DNA of 64,000 nt, from assembly GCA_900074885.1 (NCBI GenBank), contig FJUW01000019.1, forward strand, positions 372,001 through 436,000, given 5' to 3'. The translations under genes and the position numbers were made by a program. Below the pieces are notes generated by a model. It had not been told where the DNA came from. It was given only the letters and a program-made list of their open reading frames with translations, and did no database searches. The first letter of the stretch is position 1; each line of letters opens with the position of its first letter. Source of the stretch: Rhynchosporium graminicola. Taxonomy: Eukaryota; Ascomycota; Leotiomycetes; Helotiales; Ploettnerulaceae. This document shows, piece after piece, positions 45,352 to 57,434 of this stretch.

Positions 45352-47118
45352 CTTGAAGCTGCGAGACGTGATTGCGGGGTATCAACAATGTTCTGTTTAC
45401 TGGTAAAAGACCGTGAGGGTATGTGTAGATTGTGTGCTCTCGAGAGACAAGAGACCAGTCGTGGAATGTAATGAGTGCAGGGAGAAGAATAGAAAGGAAG
45501 AAAGTGGAGTTGTAAAAAGATGAAGGTGAAGATGAAGGTGATGGTGAGGAGGTAAGATTTGTTTACGCGGCGAGAGGAGAACTCGAAGGCAGAGATGGGA
45601 AATTGGCACCTCTGCGTTTGCAGGTGGTTAGACGAGCCGCTAGTGTCCTGATCTCCATTTTGAAGTCACGAGTAATCTCCCAAAGCACAATTCGAGGCGG
45701 ACGATGAGGAGGATCGTGCCACAGTATACGTTCATCAACTATCAAAAGGTGAAACATAAAAGTAAAAGACGCTCATAAATCTAGCAACATCATTTCGTCC
45801 AAGTCAACCTATCTTCTACCTTGCGCGCCCTGTCTTGAACCAAATCACAAGCAGCAGAAAACGAAAATAAGATATACCCATTCCCTTGCACATCATTCCG
45901 ATTGGGCAAAGTGCCGCAGAAATAAAGACTATGAAATTCTCCGTTTTTCAAAGCTAACAGGGACACCATGGATTCTGCGAGTCCGAACAAGAACCACATC
46001 TCAAGCATACAAGGGAGGCAAGCTTGTCTTCAGTGAAGGTCTAATTGCCAGGCACGTTACAGAATCGCAACTCGATTCCAAAATCATGAAGGTAGAATAG
46101 GATCTGGCCCGAAATCGGACTTCAATCTCATATAGCTTTTTGGTAAAGTTGTCTAGGCAGATCGATCACGAAATCTAGACTCGCTGAGCCGTAGACGGAT
46201 TGGTACAGCCTCAATAGAACTCCTCTTAGTGTTCAGGCAGTGCAGAAATGACAGATTCAGAAATGCAAACACAGTTCATGTTATACCTAGGGAATGTTTC
46301 AAAGACATCATGTCCAATCCCGAACGTCTGCAGCTATCCGCTGTCGAGGACAAGTGGTTGACTTCGCCAAGTGCTCTACAATATTCAGGAAAGGAAATCG
46401 GTATGGGCTTTGCAAACGACACAATAAAAAACGAATTCGGAATTGCCTTATCAACATTTTGTCGATTGGCTATCTCACTCTTCTGGCCGAACGTCCTCTT
46501 GTCCTCGAACTTTATATTCTGGCGCTCGGAATTACAACTGTACAGCGTCGCTTCTTGACGCCCTACTGCTTCCATGTTTTAGCTTCTTGCACTTCTAGGA
46601 CTTCATAACAGAGGGAGAGAGTTGGATCCTTCCTGTCATGTGAGCCTTGAGAGGAACACTAACTGATGCGTAAGTCCTAGAATGGGACATGACTTTGGTG
46701 TTCTTCTGCGCATTACGGAGGCCACAAATGCCCTTTCTGACCCGGATCAACATTTAGAAGCCGCTATATGCGCACCACAGCTTCCTCATCAAGTTCTAGG
46801 ATTCATATGGGAATCACATGAGGGATCTCTGCTTGTGCGAATCCGTTTGCGGGTATCGAAGCGCTGTTCGAAGTTCGAGTGATGTTGAAACTACAATTTC
46901 GGCCTCAAAACGAAGGCATCAGTGTACTTATAACACCCGAACTGTCCTCGTCCAAGCTGCGTCATCGACCGGGGCGCGCCAAAATCGTCCTCGGCACCAG
47001 CTTGAGCTCCAAGTATCAACGGCTTCAACTGCAGACTGCAGACATTGCCATCTCCTCCACGAAAGCCTGATTACAACCATTGGCATCACCTCCACGCCAT
47101 CTCAACAGCACAGTTTCA
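45352..47118. other. Intergenic, no supported gene
   Basis: 1.77 kb between divergent genes. Frames at 46229-46558 (+) and 46276-46575 (-) overlap each other and have no motif. The leader of the surface protein gene (45480-45560) carries a GAAGGTGAAGATGAAGGTGATGG-like purine repeat. Confidence 0.45.
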
Positions 47119-48098
47119 ATGTCCACTACCCACGGATCTTCCGCTCGGGTCTTCCAACCAATCCGAAATGTCGTCTCAGCATCTGCACTCTACCCATTCA
47201 AAGGCATCTACTATTTCTGCAAGCACCGCGAGTTCTGGCCACTCTTTGGTCGTCGTCTCATACCTCTTACAGTGACTTCGATTGTCGTACTTGCTCTGCT
47301 ATTCGCATTCACATACCTTCCCCAGGTAGCTTTTCTTGCGATTTTCCATGGACCGGTAGCATGGTTCAACGCGGTGTTTTTGGTGCTTGGGGAGGGGCAG
47401 GTAGTTATTGCGCTGTTGTTTGAGGCGCTGCTTGTTGATGAGACTTTGGTTAATGTTTTTGATGTACGACTTTCTCTCTCCTCTTATGCATCTCTTCTAA
47501 CATATACCAGGCGACACTCATCCGCGAAGGCCAAAACTCCCTTGTCGCTCCCTCCCGGTTACTCTTCCCAGACGCGCCCAACTCTGTAAAAATGCTCGGC
47601 AAACCCACCTCCTCTGCCATCTACTCGCCCTTCTCCTTCCGCCAAATCGCCGAATTTGTCCTCTTCCTCCCTCTCAATTTGATCCCTATAATCGGCACAC
47701 CGTTCTTTTTGGTCTTGACGGGAGCGAGAGCGGGCCCGTTTCATCATTATAGGTATTTTAAGTTGAGGGGTTTGACGAAGAAGGAGAAGAAGGATGAGAT
47801 TAGTAAGAGGAAATGGAAATATACTTGGTATGCTAAACATCTTGGGGGAGTGATGTTGAGGGAGGTGGAAAGGTGCTGACTATGTTTATCTAGGTTTGGA
47901 ACTGTGGCTTTAGTATTGCAACTCGTGCCTGTGCTGTCTATGTTCTTCCTTTTGACTTCGGCCGCGGGCTCGGCGCTGTGGGCTGTACAGTTGGAGAAGC
48001 AGAAGGTTTTGGTGCAGGAGGGACCTGTAGCTACTCCTAGGACGACAGCCGAGGAGGAAGATGGACCCCCACCAGCGTATACCGACAATCCTATATAG
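47119..48098 (+). CDS. RRT8/EI24-type integral membrane protein
   Basis: Exons 47119-47463, 47511-47827 and 47894-48098 give 288 aa. The N-terminal motif YPFKGIYYFCKHREFWPLFG leads into paired hydrophobic segments (VTSIVVLALLFAFTYLP; PVAWFNAVFLVLGEGQVVIA). Then come LIREGQNSLVAPSRL, IGTPFFLVLTGARAGPFHHY and a last helix LQLVPVLSMFFLLTSAAGSA. This order is typical of the fungal outer-spore-wall RRT8/LDS1-like family (EI24 fold), whose yeast members sit on lipid droplets and influence spore-wall dityrosine assembly. The short cytosolic tail ends PPPAYTDNPI, a PPxY-type motif that could bind WW-domain ubiquitin ligases. The stop codon lies inside a 120-bp tandem duplication. The start MSTTHGSSARVFQP was chosen as the first ATG in frame with the family motif. 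Confidence 0.83.
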
Positions 48099-48311
48099 AT
48101 GACGGCTTCTTCGTTTGCATACTATGTCCCATCGGATCACACTTCTATCGCTAATGTCGAGCCTGCTTTCCTGACATTCAAGGAGCTCTCACCAACGTAT
48201 TACCGACAACCCTAAACACACTACGGCCTCTGTCTTCGACACTGCTAACCGTCGAATCGATCTTCTGATGGTAATGTCGCATATGCTTTTCCTGATACTG
48301 TACGCGCTTTC
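48071..48311. repeat. Diverged 120-bp tandem duplication over a stop codon
   Basis: 48071-48190 and 48191-48311 align end to end: ACCAGCGTAT-ACCGACAATCC against ACCAACGTATTACCGACAACCC, GACGGCTTC against TACGGCCTC, CTAATGTCGAGCCTGCTTTCC against GTAATGTCGCATATGCTTTTCC. The first copy contains the last codons and stop of the RRT8-type gene. The second lies wholly 3' of it. Confidence 0.7.
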
Positions 48312-49367
48312 ATCAGCAGTGAGAAGCCTGCGATATCCCGAGCTACACATGCGTGATATGGGCGGGCGTTCCTGGAGTTTATTGTAACAAGGGGTCAAGC
48401 GAGAGAATCATAACACAAACTCCAACCCTAGTCGCGTCTGGCTACCGCGGACAGCTCGGCTTAATTGCTACTTTCCGCACATTGGAGCCATCATGCATTA
48501 TATGGACTATGATTGGACTCTGGAAGACCCATAGATAGCTATCCGCCGCTATTTGTATAGCATCCTACTAAGTATTCCGGGCACGAAAGCCACGAGACGG
48601 AGCGCCTTCAATTCGAATTTACCAGGAGCTTTGCCCCATCCTGTCAAGTAATCAAGAACTCCGCACCCGTCAAGTCAGTCGTGCGGTGATGTGCAGAATT
48701 TCTCAGTCTTTGAATTTTAAGAAGATTTTCAGAGGCAATATTAGCTGAGGTAAGAAACAACACAACCATGGCGAAATAAATATGAAAGTATTGTATGACA
48801 ATAGTGGTGGCGTAACGAGAAACAGGGCTGCAAGGATCGATGCAGAAAATCCAAAAAAGCCTTCCGCCCCGACTTGGCATCAAGCAAATTTAAACTCAAA
48901 CTCAAACCCAACAACAAACAGCAACAACGCCACCACCACACGCGACCACAACATCCCCCGACTGTCAACCCCATGCCTCCATTCAAAAAGTCGCCATCAT
49001 GGACTCCAGAAAGCCAGAAAGGAGAAATCCTCCACTTTTCCTCATCTACAAGTGCAAAAAACGCGCCTTGACCAGGGCTACCCGGCGGCAATAGTTCATG
49101 GGCCAAGGCCGGGTACTGAAGGGTTGATGTGAAATTTTCCACAATTTTTTCTCCCAAGTGCTGGGTAGTAGCCGCATCACGTGAGCTTCGTCTCAGCAAC
49201 CCGCGGGGACGGATCCACACAACAGTGCCGTAAGATTTGCAGGAAAAACTCTTTCATTGCTTGGGTTTGGTTGATTCTGTATAAGTTGTGACAGCGCTGC
49301 TCCCTTTGGAATCCGCTCGAATCTGTGTATCTTCCATTCCTTCAAGTTTCGGATCAGCCTTTTCAAG
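48312..49367. other. Intergenic, permease promoter region
   Basis: About 1.06 kb upstream of the permease. A/C-rich sequence at 48880-48960 generates repeat-like frames. No gene is supported. Confidence 0.45.
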
Positions 49368-51093
49368 ATGGATCATTCTGAGATCAGTGCTGCGGCTATG
49401 AAGGAGGGTGGGAAGACAACGACTGGGAGTTCGATCAAGAGTTTCTCGCAGAGCGGAAGTGATGGTGCACCACATGATGCCGAAAAGCAAGTACAGCATG
49501 ATCAACCGGAAGGATTGAAGAGGAAGCTCAAGAGTCGACATCTCCAGATGATAGCTATCGGTATGAGTGCCTCTGGAGGTCACTTTCTTAAGGGTCACAT
49601 GTTGATAAATCATAGGCGGAACGATCGGAACAGGTCTATTCATCGGATCAGGAGGTGCAATTGCCAAATCAGGCCCTGCAGGTGCTCTGATTGCATACAT
49701 CTTCGTGGGAACCATCATCTACTCAGTCATGACTTCGCTGGGTGAGATGGCGACCTACATGCCCGTCACAGGAGCTTTCACGGCATACGCTACCCGATTT
49801 GTGGATCCGAGCTTGGGTTTCGCTATGGGTTGGATTTATTGGTTTTCTTGGGCCATGACTTATGCTCTGGAATTGACAGTGACCGGTCTCATCATTCAGT
49901 ATTGGGCACCTAATCTCTCTATTGCGATCTTCATCGCCGTTTTCTGGGTTCTGATCAGCATTCTTAACATGTTACCCGTCAGCTTTTACGGAGAGTTTGA
50001 GTTTGGCTTGTCTATGGTGAAAGTCATCACCGTTCTCGGCTTCATCATCTTCGCCATTTGTATTGCTGCTGGTGCCGGACAGCAAGGAGTCATCGGTTTC
50101 GATAATTGGAGAGATCCTGGTGCATTCGCTCCCTACCTCTCCGAGCAAGTCGGGGACGGTGCCATGGCGAAATTTGTAGGATTCTGGGCTGTATTGATCC
50201 AAGCCGGCTTCTCCTACCAAGGAACCGAGCTCGTCGGTATCGCGGCTGGAGAGACCGAGAACCCAAGGAAGAACGTCCCAGCAGCCATCAAGAAGACCTT
50301 CTACCGAATCCTCTTCTTCTTCGTCGTCACGATCTTCTGTATCGGTCTTTTGGTTCCATATACAAACGAAGGACTCATCTCCGATAAATCCGACGCAACA
50401 GCCTCACCATTTGTCATCGCGGCCAAACTAGCAGGCGTGAAAGTCCTTCCAGGAGTCATCAACGCAGTCCTCCTCTTTGTCGTCATCTCCGCCGCGAATT
50501 CAAACGTCTATTCAGGATCCCGTATCCTCCTCGGTCTCGCAAACGACGGCTCCGCACCAGCATTTCTAAAACGCACCACCAAAAGCGGCGTTCCCTACTT
50601 CGCTGTAATCGTAACCTCCCTCTTCGGCTTCCTCGCTTTCTTGAATCTTTCCAACAGCGCAGCTGTCGTATTCAACTGGTTCCTGAACATCACCGCCGTC
50701 GCAGGTTTCATCACCTGGGCTTGTATTAACGGGTGCCACATCGCATTTATGCGCGCTCTGGCCGCACGCAACATCTCGCGGGATACTCTACCATACAAGG
50801 CCTTCTGGCAGCCTTGGTTCGCTTACTACGGACTATTCTTCAATATCTTGATCATCCTCACGCAAGGATTCACAGCGTTCTTACCTTGGGACGTGTCGAG
50901 TTTCTTCACGGCGTATGTCAGTGTGATTTTGTTCGTGGTGTTGTTTGTAGGTCATAAACTAATTATGAGGACGACCTATGTGAGGGTTGGGGATGTGGAC
51001 TTGGATACCGATGCTAGTAAGGATGACGATGCGACATGGAGTATTGAGGATCCGACCACGATTTGGGGAAAGTTTTGGGCGTGGATGTGTTGA
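49368..51093 (+). CDS. YAT-family amino-acid permease
   Basis: Exons 49368-49560 and 49616-51093 give 556 aa. The cytosolic N-terminus ends LKRKLKSRHLQMIAI and splices exactly into GGTIGTGLFIGSGGAIAKSG, the first helix of the amino acid-polyamine-organocation YAT family. Other family motifs are SLGEMATYMPVTGAF, WFSWAMTYALELTVTG, FSYQGTELVGIAAGETENPR, VISAANSNVYSGSRILLGLA and FNWFLNITAVAGFITW. Twelve helices are visible. It takes up amino acids across the plasma membrane by proton symport. The pattern is closest to general or dicarboxylic (Gap1/Dip5-like) members, but substrate cannot be fixed from sequence. The long first hydrophilic segment with many Lys and Ser is where ubiquitin- and phosphorylation-based control usually acts. 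The tail ends TTIWGKFWAWMC. Confidence 0.93.
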
Positions 51094-54000
51094 GTTTAGT
51101 GAACAATTACAGAGAGAGCGGATTTTGCAAAAGGAGAAAAACCTTGTAGGAATGGAAGAGAGGGATGTAATTTAGCGGGTGGATTTTTTGCTGTACTTAT
51201 AGCGTTGAGAAGTGTGGTAATTTAATGATATTCAAGATATTCAACCAGCTGGAAACCACGACATACTATCGACTTCAAGTAGCTTTATCCGAGTATTCCT
51301 TAGTTTTACCTATTCGGATGCCTCGAAGTTTTAATGGATACCAAATCAGTACCTAGCCAGCGTCCCGTTACCGCCTACCCCGCTTTATTAGCGAGACCCT
51401 TCCCTTCCTCTGCACCTAAACGCAAACAAGCAATTACCTTCCAAAAATCAACATCACATAGTACCATCAATAGCAATGATATCACTCTCCAACCACACAT
51501 TACCTCCCTCGTTCGTATACAGAATACCAGCTTATTCAATATCCCAACAGGATGAGCAGCGGTATCAACGAACGAACTAAACCGCGCTGCTCAAAACACA
51601 CACATTTACATCTACTCCGTAGAATTAAATAATCAAACTCACGGACGAGATTTTCATCCCAATACTACACCTGGTTTCTAGGATCTCTTTCTTTTGTTTC
51701 CGGGATAATCGAGTACCAGGCTAGCGATGGCGGAATGTATATATAAAATGGTTCATTGTAGCGCAGCTGAGCTTCTCTTATCTCAGTGGTGGGAAAGAAG
51801 TTAAGACTTGATTGAGGGATCTTGAGTTTTTTGTTGATCGATCGATTGAGGGGAAGGACTTGGGAATGTCACGATTTATTTTCCGTAATATTGCTTGATG
51901 TATGAATCAAGAATTGTCATTCGGGGGCTTTTTGGGACTTTGGTAAGGAAATCAAAGGAATACGAGATACCGTGTCGTGTGCTGTGCTGTGCCGTGCTGT
52001 GCTAATTGAATCGGCTACTTGTTTTCTGATACAGGTAGTTGTTTAGGGGGAAAAGCTAGTCTTGTGATGCGGCTATTTCATCTTCTTTCATATGGAATTT
52101 CGATGGAGTGTCTCGAAGAATCCAATCCAATCTCGTACTTTTGACTTGAAAGAATCGTTTCGCGCCTTTGGTTCAAGAGACGGTGGAGGGGAGTCGTACT
52201 AGATGAAGACTACCTAGGCAGATATTAGCCTCAGTCACGTACGTGATCGAGTGCCAGTGGCTGCGGCAATCAGGGAAAGCAAGGTTCTGACTTCCAATCG
52301 TCCAGCGTCTATGTTTTCTAGAAACCTACCTGTCTTTACACGTACCATCAGGGCGGAAGATATCCCTCGGGAGACGTTGAGAAATGCCTGATTTTCAATA
52401 GTTGTGTGCTGCGTTACCGGATCTCTTTTGGCTTGGACGTATCCTTATCAGTCGACAATCTTCACTGCTTTTAGTTCGACTACAGCTTCTAGAAAGTATT
52501 ATTAGCCCTCTTGCAGAGATAAATTATACAATATCTAAATGATATTCTGACGATCTGATCACATTCAGCTTGCCAGGTTTCGATATTGGTTGCGGAGACT
52601 GTATCATGTATTCCAATTTCTGAATATACGCATCAACCACTGGTTGTTTGATGACTTATCTATATGCTTAGAGCCACAGAGAACTGAGCTGGGTCCGGTG
52701 ATGCCATGTTTCAAGGGGCCGCACGCTACTTTGTGCAATCGCCTAGCAATTAGCAATGAATACTAGCTATTTTATCCTTTTCTGTACCTGATACCGTAGC
52801 CAAGGCCCAACGATTGTGAAAGCGATTGAACCTATTTCCAATGCGCACTTGCTAGTCCGCAACTACTGACAAGGCATAAGTATTCACGGAAAGACTCTTT
52901 GCTGTATTCAAGCCTAGGGATGTGGATATTACTTAAAGTGATGATATGAGAATACTTGAAAAAGAGCCTGGAAATTGAAATCGTCGCCCTCATTGCTAGC
53001 TATAACCACTCGAGGTCCAGCCAGTCGTCTTGAGCGTCTGCATCGAAACTCGTCTTCCTCATCGTTCAGACAACGTCCCATATCTGAGCGAGCTGCCTCC
53101 CCCTCTCCGCTTCCAAATAAAGCAACACAATGCCTTCTAATACAACATGTGAAAATTTGGTCGATAGCGATGAGGTTGTTCTCACATCATATCCTCAGGG
53201 GAATTCCTTCTAATGAAGCCACCCCATCTTGGGCCTTGTTGCCGGTTGCGTCGCTTCTATCAATCTTGCTGCATAGTTGAAATGTAGTGCTTCATTAGTT
53301 TACGGAAGATAGACGTTTCTCTCCTCAGAATTCGCTCTCCAGTCAATCCTTCAGAAAACGCAATCTAGATGTCGCTTGGAGACATTTTGAGGATATGCTT
53401 GACTGAACTTGCCGTTCGACCCCAAGGGACAATACTTGCATGCTTTGCTGAGTCAAAAGACGACGTATCTGCAGGTGAAATCTACGAAAATGGGTTTTCC
53501 TGCGCCACATTTGATTCTTACAATTTTGAATCTCGTTATCATCTTTCGCTGCTATAGAAGGGCTTGATTGTTTTTCATGTCTTCATTCTTCAATGTTGGA
53601 CTAAATTACTATGTACACAAAGGGCCAGGAAAGAAGTATCGGAGAGGCATCTACATGTATTTTCGAACTAGGTCTCAAGGGGTACAAGCTGTGTCCGTGG
53701 CTGTTAGATCTCAGCTATCACCTTGTGCCTAGACGTATTGAGGTTTAAATCGGAAAATATTCTCGTTTTTATTCTTTAAGTGTTCGCCCATTGTCACCAC
53801 GTAAGAAACGGACATTGGCAAGGCAGTCGATATGTCCTCTGTGGAGCCAAGGAAGCACAACAGTTGCAATATAGTATCCGTGAGACGTCCCATTTTGCTA
53901 TAAGGTTCTGAATTTTGGTGTTACACCTGAATTTATGCATCAAACCCACATTCCCCAAGGGTCAGCTTCGTCATATCATCATGACGTTTCAGAATGGAAG

Positions 54001-54552
54001 CAGGGAACTCAATGACCTTTAGGATCTCATTCACAGAAGTCTAATGGAGTAGATCAGCTAATCATATCAATTCTATCTAGTGTTGGATATCTCCAAGCCA
54101 CTTATTCGCTTGCGTCACAGACTCATAGCTTCGTCCCCCAGATCATCCTTCTAATTACAAGATTACCCGTCTGCCGTCTGGGCATCTCTCTTACATCCCA
54201 ACCCATTTTTTTGACTTCCTCACACCACAGCCACGGAAGCCTGCTTAGATCGGGTTGTATCCGTCTTGATTGAGGTTGTGCTCTCAGCCCTAAAACCCCG
54301 CATTTCTATTTTCGACTTCTCTGTTTTGCTTCCTTTCGCTTAGCGGCTGTGGAACCATAAGACGGTCCAACTTCATGCAAAGGATCGGGCTACAGCTGAA
54401 TATTGAGTGATTGTGTAAGAATCCTTGTGCGAGGACAGAACTCTTCATCTATCTACTTTACATTCTCTATTCGCCATTCTTATGAGCAAATATCCAAGGA
54501 GATGCAAAAGAAATCTATCCTTTCTAAAACTTCAAGACTGTTTATCCTGACT
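51094..54552. other. Long intergenic stretch
   Basis: 3.46 kb without a supported gene, the longest gap in the window. Frames at 51334-51555 (+), 52975-53280 (+) and 53369-53557 (+) are short, lack motifs and have no convincing splice extension. A GTGCT/GCCGT short repeat lies near 51978-52003. It could hold small non-coding or lineage-specific genes that I cannot see. Confidence 0.45.
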
Positions 54553-55205
54553 ATGAAGGTCACAGAATCCATGATGGCTTCAACTCTCTCCGTCCTCCTC
54601 CTCCTTCTCCTCACAATACCAGCAGAAAGCAAAGTCGGCGAACTTTGCCACGACAACTCCGTATATCCCTCCCCTCCCCTTCAAAACCTCTCATCCCATC
54701 TCAGGGCCCTCACTAACTCCTCCTTTACCACAGGGTAACTACGGAACCTGCCAAGCAGCCCTTTGGTGCCGTTCCCACAGCGGAAAGACTTCCACAACCG
54801 GGTCCCTAAGCGGACTCTGTCCCAACGACACCGCTCAGAAGACGGAGTGCTGCTTCAAGCCTGAATGTGCACCTCAGCACGGTGGCTGGTTTTGCGATTA
54901 TCAGGGAGGTAGGGAGAATTGTCGAGATGGGGCTTGGGGAGGGTGAGTCGCGTTCCCTGGAATTTTTTCCTCACTTCTCTCGAGTTTCTTTTTTGATTTT
55001 TTAAATTCTCTACATTAAATTGGATCAAACTGTGTCCTGAATTGAAGCGGATACGGATGTAGAATGTTCTGGAGCTATCGAAATTTAGAAGGAAATGGTG
55101 CTCTGAGGAAAACGGTACAATGATGTTGAATAGACTGACTAATGTTCATGCTTGAGTAGGAAACTCGATTGTCCTGGCCCAGCGAGGTACAGGTGTTGTC
55201 GATGA
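54553..55205 (+). CDS. Small secreted protein with 12 cysteines
   Basis: Exons 54553-54660, 54734-54942 and 55160-55205 give 120 aa. The signal peptide is MKVTESMMASTLSVLLLLLL followed by TIPAESKVGE; an alternative start is the ATG at 54571. The mature part of about 92 residues has twelve cysteines: ELCHDN, YGTC, LWC, GLCPND, ECCFKPEC, WFC, ENC, LDCPG and YRCCR. The GLCPND...CC and DCPGPARYRCC halves recall the CPG...CC knots seen in fungal secreted Cys-rich proteins and next to fungal lysozyme-type domains. It probably forms a disulfide-rich extracellular fold; effector, antimicrobial or wall roles are all possible. The second intron (217 nt) is longer than usual here. The last exon is supported by phase and by its CPGP-x3-RCC end. 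Confidence 0.72.
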
Positions 55206-55890
55206 ACTGAACCAAACCCTCCCACCTTGAACACTTGGGAATGGGCCAAACGGAAGCTATCTCTTCTCAAGACGGGGCAGGGAACATATGAGTAATAGGA
55301 TTTCGAGTTGCAGATACGAGAATTCTGCGCTTCTTGATTTAATGCGGGTTATGGGCGAATGCTGTATCGTGTTTGGTACAGTCAAATGAACGCTCTTCTC
55401 AAATTTTTGCCATATAACCGTAACAAACCGAGAGATTTTCATGGCTGTATGATGTATCACTAGTAGGAACAAGCCATCATTCGACTCTTCGAGGGAAAAC
55501 TGTGTTCATCCACAGCAAAGAGAAAAGATAGGCAAGCACAGTTTACACTATCTCAACTTCTGTTAATGTCACAAGAATAGCACAGGACATTACTAAAGTG
55601 ATGCTTTGAAGTCACGTAGGTATTATGATGACTTTACAGTCTTTACTGATGAGAGACATCGACAACAGAAGTACTGAGTCCAGGTTGCCCAGTGGCCCCA
55701 ACCAGCTTCTTGTATACTTCTTAACTGATGCCATTTCATCATACCTCACTCCTCTAAAGGTTCCAGAAAGAAAGCGAGCGGCCAATCTCATCTTCCACCT
55801 TGTCCGGAACAACATTGACACCCTCAATTATTGTAGTCTCTAGCCCACTACCATGTCAATCTTAACTCTGCGCCGGCACAGCCGTCAAAT
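55206..55890. other. Intergenic, no supported gene
   Basis: Convergent 3' ends of the Cys-rich gene (+) and the HSP70 relic (-). Nothing recognisable. Confidence 0.4.
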
Positions 55891-57434
55891 TCAGCAAGCT
55901 TTCAATCTCCTCTTCTGTATACTTTCTCTCCCCAAGGAAAGATTCTCAGCTTCTGGTCCTCCCTCATACCGCGTAGAAACTTCCAGCTTATCATTTGTAT
56001 CTAACTCAAAAGAAATTACGATTTCCAAGACGCCTTTGGGCAGCCGGGGAAGGTCTACGAGTCTGAGAGTGCCCAGTTCCTTATTTCCGAAAGTCTTTTC
56101 TCGAGCTCCCTCCAGGACCCTTATAGTGACAGCCTCTTGATAATCCTCGGCTGTCGATACCTTAACCGATTTCCTTGTGGGGATAAGAGTATTCCGGGGA
56201 ATGACATGAATGAAGTATCCTGTGCTGTTCTCGAAACCTAGATCTAGTCGATTTACTTCCATGGTGAGACCTTGACAGCCATCCCCATAGTATCCCCCTT
56301 CACCTTTAATGACGTTGCCTTGAAGAGCAGCTCCGTACGTAACAGCCTGATCACTTGTAAAGCCGACAGGTGCTCGCGCCTTCTTGTTAAAAAAGGAATC
56401 AAGAATTGATTGTGCCTCTGTCGCTCGTGAGGGATCACCGAATAGTAAAATATTGTCCACCTGATTCATGTGTATTTTCGACTTGGACAGAAGCTTACTG
56501 ACCAGCGCAATAACCGTGACCGGGGATAGTAAGTCTTGTTGTTCCACACTGAGCAACTGGAAGTCGTCTCTTATAGGACCTAGTACTTCGACTATTGCAC
56601 GATTGACAGAGACAAGTGACATCTCTTTGTCATCCGCGTTGTATACAAGAGGATACCTTGGCCTTCTTCTTTGTAGGAACCGTAAGCTACACTGACTGAT
56701 GATGATTTACTAATCGCAAGGACTGCCCCCAAGCCAGCGATTGAACTGGCGTTCTTCATCCTCTGTTTTTGTTTCTCGGAGACGTTTTCCTGTACGGTAA
56801 CAACCGCATGACTGATTGTGGTATTCAGATACTCCTCTGCTAATGATTTCTGATCGAGGAGCTAGCTGGGACCGGGCTTTATATAGATTTATAGATGTAA
56901 CGACAAGGTTCCATGACTTTGATTGTACTGACAATGCAAAGTCGCAAAATTGAAATGACGATGATGTCTAGTTGACATCAAGTGTGGATGAAGGATTTCA
57001 TCGATAAGGTGAACGGGGACATTCAAAATGTACGTACTAGATCCTTGAACGTCAGGGCTAAAGCCTCCTCCATCTCCGAAGAAGATTCATAAAAAGGATA
57101 TGATAATGTCGTTCTTCCATACCTGTCTGGAATGATCTCGAAGGTATTGTTTTGTACTACATTCATGCGCACATAATCATGCCCGAGGTCAATCTTGATG
57201 ATTACTTATCATTAGTTGCTGAATAGACATACAGTTACGAATACAATTGTGATCACCATAATCTGGCAAAACATATTCGTCATACTCATAACTCGGACGG
57301 CGATTGCTTATAAAGACCATGAGAAATAAGGTGGCTACGATACCAAAATACGAAATAAGCGCGTTTCTCCGTCTCTTCTTCCCGAGAGAATGGTCGTTGG
57401 GATTGAACATCTCGTTGTGTTGAAGCCCGGGCAT
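55891..57434 (-). pseudogene. Decayed HSP70 paralogue with N-terminal membrane anchor
   Basis: Minus-strand HSP70 pieces appear in the correct order. 57434 to about 57240 gives MPGLQHNEMF with a membrane segment (ISYFGIVATLFLMVFISN). Next comes IIKIDLGHDYVRMNVVQNN, matching the HSP70 phosphate-1 start but with HDY for the usual TTY. Then about 56862-56700 gives YLNTTISHAVVTV and ASSIAGLGAVLAIS..VAYG. Finally 55891-56622 gives LFGDPSRATEAQSILDSFF, TSDQAVTYGAALQG, MEVNRLDLGFENSTGYF and IPRNTLIPTRKS. The usual DLGGGTFD motif is replaced by VYNADDKEMSL. There is a one-base frame change just upstream, near 56660, with no intron to explain it, and the segment between lobes IA and IB is missing. ATPase function is unlikely. 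It may be a pseudogene or a very fast-evolving ER/membrane-tethered paralogue with sequence errors. Confidence 0.7.

Noticed and set aside
43351..45471. Several plus-strand frames opposite the DUF7371-type gene
   Set aside because: Antisense shadows of a low-complexity Ser/Thr-rich coding exon; the minus strand has a signal peptide, phase-consistent introns and a conserved C-terminus.
46229..46608. Overlapping frames on both strands of about 100 codons
   Set aside because: No motif, no signal peptide, no intron extension; the three frames overlap each other, as random open sequence does.
51978..52003. GTGCT-type short repeat considered as a CRISPR or telomere-like array
   Set aside because: Units are contiguous, about 5 nt and imperfect, without spacers; simple sequence only.
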